Assembly: GCA_002256245.1 (NCBI GenBank)
Contig: NKIU01000017.1
Span: 1-48,169 of the forward strand
Reading direction: 5' to 3'
From: Pseudorhodobacter sp. PARRP1
GTDB lineage: Bacteria > Pseudomonadota > Alphaproteobacteria > Rhodobacterales > Rhodobacteraceae
Length of the DNA: 48,169 nucleotides
Shown: one piece after another, positions 43,599-48,169 of the stretch
How the letters are laid out: every line of letters begins with the position of its first letter
Numbering within the stretch: position 1 is the stretch's first letter
Notes under the pieces: generated by a model
The model's input: only the letters and a program-made list of their open reading frames with translations
Databases searched by the model: none
What the model was told of the DNA's origin: nothing
Translations under genes and position numbers: made by a program

Positions 43599-44315
43599 CT
43601 AGTCTAGCTTTTCCGCGTAGGCTCGCATGTCGATCATCGGCACTGTCGCGACCGTCTGCAGCCTCGAGATCAGTTCGAGGAGGAAGCGCGTTACAGGCTT
43701 CTTTTCCGCAAACAAAGAGTAGGCACCATCATCATTTAACCAGAAGTTGCCGCTGTCAGCAACGCAACCGACGTCGAGACGCTTGTCGCCCCGCCCTGCC
43801 GTGACGTAACCCAGCATGGTTTCACCAAAGACTGGGCTCCATTTGCAGCTGAGGGTCAAAATTCCACCCAAGACGGGCGTCAGTTCCTTCGCCTTTTTTG
43901 TGCCGTCGATCGTTGGGACGGGGAGCGAGGTGCGGTGCAGCCTGCGAACGGATGCAATCTTCTCCTGGGCGTAGCCGATGTGGCTCGCATTCATATCTTG
44001 CTTGGATTCAAACACTGCATAGACGCTCTCAGCGGGCACGACATGCTTATCCCTGAAGGTAAAAACAAGCGGCGTGTATTGCCGGTCGTGAATTACCACG
44101 TCGATCTGCTCGCTAAAGGTGCCTGTGCTATCGACAACGGTAGCCTTGATGGCATGATACCGGCGGGGAAGATACTTGTTAAAGAGCTCGATCCAGATTT
44201 CCTCGGTCGCGTCTCCAAGATCGGTCGGATGTCCAAGTGATTTCCGCGCGCGCTGCAGGTCGGCCGTCACCGACGCATTCAGCTCATTGAGAAGTATGGG
44301 AAGGGACCAATTCAT
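43599..44315 (-). CDS. DUF6602-like protein with PD-(D/E)XK-type nuclease signature (putative effector)
   Basis: A 238-residue soluble protein of DUF6602 type. The conserved block runs from an acidic helix (TEEIWIELFNKYLPRRYH, E38/E39) through VVDSTGTFSEQIDVVIHD (D72) to AVFESKQDM (E103-x-K105), spaced as in the PD-(D/E)XK nuclease fold. This is an inference from motif order, not a demonstrated activity. The C-terminal half (DVGCVADSGNFWLNDDGAYS onward) is unassigned. Its start overlaps the nucleotidyltransferase stop (ATGA), so the two are translationally coupled and probably act together. Proposed role: effector that is switched on by, or held inactive by, the partner enzyme or its product. 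Confidence 0.75.
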   Translation of the reverse strand: MNWSLPILLNELNASVTADLQRARKSLGHPTDLGDATEEIWIELFNKYLPRRYHAIKATVVDSTGTFSEQIDVVIHDRQYTPLVFTFRDKHVVPAESVYAVFESKQDMNASHIGYAQEKIASVRRLHRTSLPVPTIDGTKKAKELTPVLGGILTLSCKWSPVFGETMLGYVTAGRGDKRLDVGCVADSGNFWLNDDGAYSLFAEKKPVTRFLLELISRLQTVATVPMIDMRAYAEKLD

Positions 44316-45070
44316 TCGACAATCTGGTTCCAGTTGGTGGCCTGTCGCGCGATGGACGCCGCATCGGCCAGGTCCTGTTTCTCTTTCGCGGTCAGGTCAT
44401 CGGAAATTCTGTTATTAGTATTCGCAGGATCTATGAAAACGCCCATTTTGATATTATCGCGGACATAGGCCAGCGTCGTCCAGACATTCTGCGAAAGGTC
44501 ACCAACTTTATGACCGCGGCATGCCTCAATCGTGACGAGTTCCAGGTAGAAGGAAGGGAAAGTCAACCGCTTCTGCTCCCGCCATGCTTTCATGATCATG
44601 ATCTCTTCTGCGCGACCCGAGTTGCGAACTGTGTTAATGTGGCTGATGATGTTGGTTTGGGTCCAGGTCTGCTCTTTGCGGCGAAAGAGGCTATGAAACT
44701 CGCCTGTTGGTCCATGCCTGCGCGCCGGCACGACATCGACCGAATAGCCGCCAATTTTGATGCCGATTGAGACATTCTGCGGCCTCGGACCAAAACCATC
44801 ATCACGCAACCTGTTTAAGAGCGTGTTGTAGATGACCGAGAGGCTTTCCGACACTTGGCTCGAGAGAGAGGCGAAGATGTCGATGTCGGTGCCGCCACGG
44901 ATGGCCGTGCCCTTCGCAAAGGAGCCGCTCGGTTCCATGCTGACCAGATACTGGCCAGCCCATCGCAGCAGCGAGGGGCGCAAAGCCATCTGAACCCCAC
45001 GAGCTGGCGAATTTGGTCCTGTATCAACTCGAAGCCTTGCAAGAATTTGGCGGAGATAGGCGTCAGACAC
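44312..45070 (-). CDS. CD-NTase/OAS-like nucleotidyltransferase (Pol-beta superfamily)
   Basis: A 252-residue nucleotidyltransferase. The GS motif G49-S50 (PSGSFAKGTAIRGG) is followed by D62-x-D64 in TDIDIF and the third carboxylate D112 in YSVDVVPAR, a complete metal triad. The C-terminal helical part has FPSFYLELVTIEAC, and the tail FIDPANTNNRISDDLTAKEK resembles the DP(A)N-type end of 2'-5'-oligoadenylate synthase and CD-NTase proteins rather than MNT or CCA enzymes. A GTG start is used; GGAGAG lies 8 bases before it. It is the first gene of a two-gene operon with the DUF6602-like protein. It may make a (cyclic) oligonucleotide signal; product unknown. Confidence 0.85.
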   Translation of the reverse strand: MSDAYLRQILARLRVDTGPNSPARGVQMALRPSLLRWAGQYLVSMEPSGSFAKGTAIRGGTDIDIFASLSSQVSESLSVIYNTLLNRLRDDGFGPRPQNVSIGIKIGGYSVDVVPARRHGPTGEFHSLFRRKEQTWTQTNIISHINTVRNSGRAEEIMIMKAWREQKRLTFPSFYLELVTIEACRGHKVGDLSQNVWTTLAYVRDNIKMGVFIDPANTNNRISDDLTAKEKQDLADAASIARQATNWNQIVE

Positions 45071-45479
45071 TTAGGGGGCTCTCCAAATGCTTGGCTTCTG
45101 CGTGGGCGGGACGCAAACACATAACTACCAGCTCACGCTTTCGGCAACGCTACAATGAGCCTCTAAGCAATTATTGCGACGAATAAACTCTGACACCTGA
45201 TGCCACGCTTTGTCCCGCACAGCTAAATCGCCAATCGGAAGCTCGCTGCGCCGCGTCCAAACGACGGCTTTGACGAATGCTGCAGGGCAGCGCGACTGGG
45301 GTCTTACCGTCCGCAAAGGGCCGGAAGCGCCAGTCTCTACCTGTTTGATCCCACGGTCTGCTGCTGCAGACTAACATGGGGTGTGGAGTTGTGAATAAGT
45401 AGCCAAATAGCGATAGCCCTAAAAAAATGGGTTTCATCTCAACCCCAACCCTCCGCCGAACTGGAACAGGTGACGTGCA
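45071..45479. other. Intergenic region between divergent nucleotidyltransferase and dap genes
   Basis: No convincing gene, RNA or strong palindrome is seen. It must contain the promoters of both the NTase-DUF6602 operon and the D-aminopeptidase gene. Confidence 0.5.
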
Positions 45480-47036
45480 ATGACGAAGATCAACCTTGAT
45501 GCCGTGACTGCGGCGCTTGATAAGCTGCCAAAGCTTTATCCCGGCCCGGGTGGCGTGGCGGGGGTGATGCTGGATGGTAAGGTGATTGCCGCCCGCGCTT
45601 GGGGCTTTGCGAATGTTGATACCGCGCAACCAATGACCACCGGCACACGTTTGCCGATCTGCTCGATCTCCAAGCAATTCACCTGTCAGGTGCTTTTGGC
45701 CACAGTGGGCGAGCCTGCCAAGCTGGATGGCAAAGTAGCTGCGTTCTTGCCACAGTTCACCGCAACATTGCCAACGGTCAAACAGTTGTGCGACAACCAG
45801 TCCGGCCTGCGCGATTACTGGGCCTTGACGGTTTTGCAGGGCGCTTTTGCCGAACAGCCGTTCCGGCGCGAGGATGCACTGCCGCTGATTGCGCGGATGA
45901 AGACCGGGCATTTCCCACCCGGCACGCAATACTCCTACTGCAACTGCAACTTCCGCATCTTGTCCGAGATGATCGAGGCAGAAACCAGCTTGGCGCTGGA
46001 TGCGCTTTACAAGCAGCACATCTGGGGTCCGGCACAGATGAAAACCGCCGTGCTGACGGCCGACACCAGCCGCCCAGAAGACGGTGTGGTAGGCTATGAG
46101 GGGAGCGACGCGACCGGGTTTTTCCCCGCCGAGAATGCAATCTATTGGGTGGGCGACGCGGGGATTTCCGCCTCGCTCTCGGACATGCTCGCCTATGAAG
46201 CCTGGATTGATGCCACGCGCGATGATGAAAGCAGCCTTTACCGTCGTGCTTCGGTGCCACCGAGTTTCGCCGATGGCAAGCCCGCCGCCTATGGCTATGG
46301 GCTTTCGCGCGAAACGATCGCGGGACTTAATTTCAGCGGCCATGGCGGTGCTCTACGCGGGTTCCGAGCGCATCGATTAAATGCCCGCGCGGCGCGGTTG
46401 TCGGTGGTGGTGATGTTCAACCACGAAGCCGACGCCCATGGTGCGGCAGAAGCCTTGGTTCAGGCCGCGATGGGCCTAAAAGCTCCGGCCGAAGCCCCAT
46501 TGCCTGATGGCTGGGATGGCCAATGGATTGGTCCCAATGGGCTTCTCACGCGCTTGGAATGTGGACGCAACTCTGCCAAACTACACCATGCCAGTGGGGC
46601 CGAGCGGCTAACGCTGGCCGCCGATGGTGGGCTGACATCGCCGGCGGCGGGGCTTGAGCGGCGAGCGACTGGCTTGACCCTGACGCGCCCGAAGGACAAC
46701 ACCGAAGCCACATTGGTGCCTTTGGCCATTCTGGATAACGCCAACGCCGCCGAGATTGCCGGGCAATATCACTCGACCGAGTTGGAAGCCTCGATGGAAA
46801 TTGTGGCGCGGGACGGCGCGGTTTATGCGCGATTCAGTGGCCTTCTGGGCAGTGGTCGGATGGAGCGGATGGCACCCGCTGGCCTTGATGTGTGGACAGT
46901 TGCCACCCGCCGTTCAATGGACGCGCCTGCACCGGGTGACTGGACGATGATGATAAAGCGCGATGCCAGAGGTGCAATAAGCGGGCTGACTTTGGGCTGC
47001 TGGCTTGCCCGCGAAGTGACATATCACCGTGTCTGA
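45480..47036 (+). CDS. dap: D-aminopeptidase (Dap), serine hydrolase of the beta-lactamase superfamily
   Basis: A 518-residue enzyme that removes N-terminal D-amino acids from peptides and amides. The penicillin-binding-protein-type active site is complete: S62-x-x-K65 (CSISKQF), Y153-C-N155 (SYCNCN) and H288-x-G (SGHGGAL). The serine/lysine and tyrosine positions are those of the Ochrobactrum anthropi enzyme. The C-terminal part (about 335-518) corresponds to the two antiparallel beta-barrel domains (B and C) of that enzyme, and total length agrees. No signal peptide is seen, so it is cytoplasmic. Confidence 0.93.
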   Translation: MTKINLDAVTAALDKLPKLYPGPGGVAGVMLDGKVIAARAWGFANVDTAQPMTTGTRLPICSISKQFTCQVLLATVGEPAKLDGKVAAFLPQFTATLPTVKQLCDNQSGLRDYWALTVLQGAFAEQPFRREDALPLIARMKTGHFPPGTQYSYCNCNFRILSEMIEAETSLALDALYKQHIWGPAQMKTAVLTADTSRPEDGVVGYEGSDATGFFPAENAIYWVGDAGISASLSDMLAYEAWIDATRDDESSLYRRASVPPSFADGKPAAYGYGLSRETIAGLNFSGHGGALRGFRAHRLNARAARLSVVVMFNHEADAHGAAEALVQAAMGLKAPAEAPLPDGWDGQWIGPNGLLTRLECGRNSAKLHHASGAERLTLAADGGLTSPAAGLERRATGLTLTRPKDNTEATLVPLAILDNANAAEIAGQYHSTELEASMEIVARDGAVYARFSGLLGSGRMERMAPAGLDVWTVATRRSMDAPAPGDWTMMIKRDARGAISGLTLGCWLAREVTYHRV

Positions 47037-47429
47037 GCAAATTTGATTATCCCGATGTCGAAAGCCTCTGGCGCAGGGATGGCTGTTCCGTTCGAGTTTG
47101 CATCATTGCATATCGCAAGAAGGCGGTGCCGATGCCGATATTGCGATGTCTATGGCGTGTCAAAACGCATCGTCTTTGGCCATTCGGGCTTATTCCTGCG
47201 GTTCTTTGCGAAATCCTATATGGCAATATCCCCCTTCCTGTTGACGTGAACGGCCGAAAACCCCACTTGAGCCACTGCCGTTGGGCCGGTTGAAATTCGA
47301 TCTTTGTCCTTTTCTTTTGTGCTTATTCCACTCTGCTTCTGTTCTCATTGAATTCCGGTCCGGGCGGGGCCTGCGATCCGCTGCGGAACTTGCACTTCTC
47401 TTCACACGCCAAAACTTTGGCCCCGCATT
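47037..47429. other. Intergenic region between convergent genes
   Basis: About 390 bases between the dap stop and the metallophosphoesterase stop. I see no gene, RNA or strong hairpin; composition is more AT-rich than the flanks. Confidence 0.4.
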
Positions 47430-48169
47430 CTATGTCCTTATCGAAACCAACCCGCGCAGCAGCAGTTCCGCTTCCGCGCCGTCAGCGGTATCATCGGGGT
47501 AGCCGAGGGAGATATTGGTGACCGGCACGCCGTGAATTTTGCCGCCGAACTGGCGATGTGTGTGGCCAAAGAACCAGCCATCTGGTCGATGGGCTCCGAT
47601 CCAGCTGTCGAGATCTGATGCAAAGGCGGCTGAGAGGCCATTCAGCGGTGCGACAGCAGCGGCGGTTGGTGCGTGATGCGTAACGATGATGCGCTGACCG
47701 TCCCAAGGCTGCATCATAGCGTCAGCAAGCCAGTCCAAATGGTCATGATGGACCGCGACCGTGTCTTCAGGTTGGATTGGCCCACAGGCCAATGCGCCGC
47801 TTTTGCGGATGCGCGCGTAGTCTGGCATGGTCATGCAGGCGCGGCGCATTGCGGCATCTCGGCCGCCTGTAAGGTTGAAGTCGGTCCACAGCGTGCAACA
47901 TAGAAATCTTGACGATCCAATGTCGATGGCACGCTTTTGCGCAAAGTTCATGCCAGCATTTGTCACCACTTCCTCAAGCGCGGTATCGCCCTCGAGGTGA
48001 AAATTCCAGTAGTCATGATTGCCCGGAATGATCCAGACCCGAGCCGGATCAATCAAGCGACCGATGCGGGCTAGGGCGCGCGGCCACTGATACACAGGAT
48101 TGTTGGCAAGATCGCCCGCGATGATCAGGCCATCAAGATGGCTGATGATCGGTGCAGTGGATGCGAAAG
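47430..48169 (-). CDS. Calcineurin-like metallophosphoesterase (5' end outside the window)
   Basis: The reading frame is open to the right edge. Visible family motifs in order are GLIIAGDLANN (GD box), WIIPGNHDYW (GNHD), VTHHAP (the downstream His) and FFGHTHRQFGG (GHTH), which supply the dinuclear metal centre. The first GDxH-type metal motif lies beyond the window. The C-terminus is complete. Substrates of the family are diverse (phosphodiesters, UDP-sugars, Ap4A), and none can be chosen. Confidence 0.9.
   Translation of the reverse strand, partial: FASTAPIISHLDGLIIAGDLANNPVYQWPRALARIGRLIDPARVWIIPGNHDYWNFHLEGDTALEEVVTNAGMNFAQKRAIDIGSSRFLCCTLWTDFNLTGGRDAAMRRACMTMPDYARIRKSGALACGPIQPEDTVAVHHDHLDWLADAMMQPWDGQRIIVTHHAPTAAAVAPLNGLSAAFASDLDSWIGAHRPDGWFFGHTHRQFGGKIHGVPVTNISLGYPDDTADGAEAELLLRGLVSIRT

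Noticed and set aside
45125-45316. 63-codon minus-strand ORF upstream of the nucleotidyltransferase as a third module member
   Set aside because: No ribosome site, separated from the operon, and no recognisable domain; insufficient support.
1-48169. CRISPR arrays, rRNA, complete tRNA genes and riboswitches
   Set aside because: No regularly spaced repeats, no rRNA stretches, no complete tRNA fold and no riboswitch consensus were recognised by reading both strands.

Overview
The window is high-GC, gene-dense DNA that looks like an alphaproteobacterium, most probably Rhodobacterales (Roseobacter/Rhodobacter-like). This rests on gene content, codon choice, a textbook EcfG-type general-stress promoter (GGAAC-N16-CGTT) and initiator-tRNA-like 3' ends; the taxon is inferred, no search was run. 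Much of the window is accessory: IS elements, decayed genes, island-type repeats and catabolic cassettes separated by strand switches.

Layout. 1-0.8 kb: an IS3-family element enters from the left edge and truncates a KAP-family P-loop NTPase. 0.8-4.7 kb: a lower-GC segment with an intact class II lanthipeptide synthetase (LanM) that carries the three-Cys 'CCG' zinc site, plus two possible precursor peptides. 4.78-7.25 kb: a complete IS66 element with a perfect 8-bp target duplication, next to an IS3 remnant. 8.0-19.4 kb: a catabolic import cassette (dipeptide-type ABC transporter, two amidohydrolases, hydantoin-racemase-like enzyme, flavin reductase, GntR/FCD regulator with a palindromic operator). 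Copies of a tRNA 3' end near 1.08, 7.67 and 19.6 kb look like island attachment scars.

19.8-31.4 kb: small hypothetical genes, a two-component system (LuxR-type regulator, periplasmic protein, hybrid kinase), a stress-type DUF2934 protein behind the EcfG promoter, a YihY/BrkB membrane protein, the deletion scar of an aldehyde/xanthine-oxidase-type operon, and a HlyD plus two ABC-2 permease exporter without its own ATPase. 31.5-39.9 kb: membrane PQQ glucose-type dehydrogenase, a GATase1/AraC regulator with a dimethylglycine/sarcosine-dehydrogenase-like flavoprotein, a divergent XRE-cupin regulator with a perfect 13-bp operator palindrome, and an AroE-like protein.

40-48.2 kb: a transposase remnant, a LysR/aldo-keto reductase divergent pair, a decayed kdpDE pair, and then a translationally coupled two-gene module: a CD-NTase/OAS-like nucleotidyltransferase followed by a DUF6602-like protein with a PD-(D/E)XK-type nuclease signature. 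The module resembles a cyclic-oligonucleotide (CBASS-like) defence operon with a non-standard effector and is the best candidate for an undescribed system. A D-aminopeptidase (Dap) and a partial metallophosphoesterase close the window.
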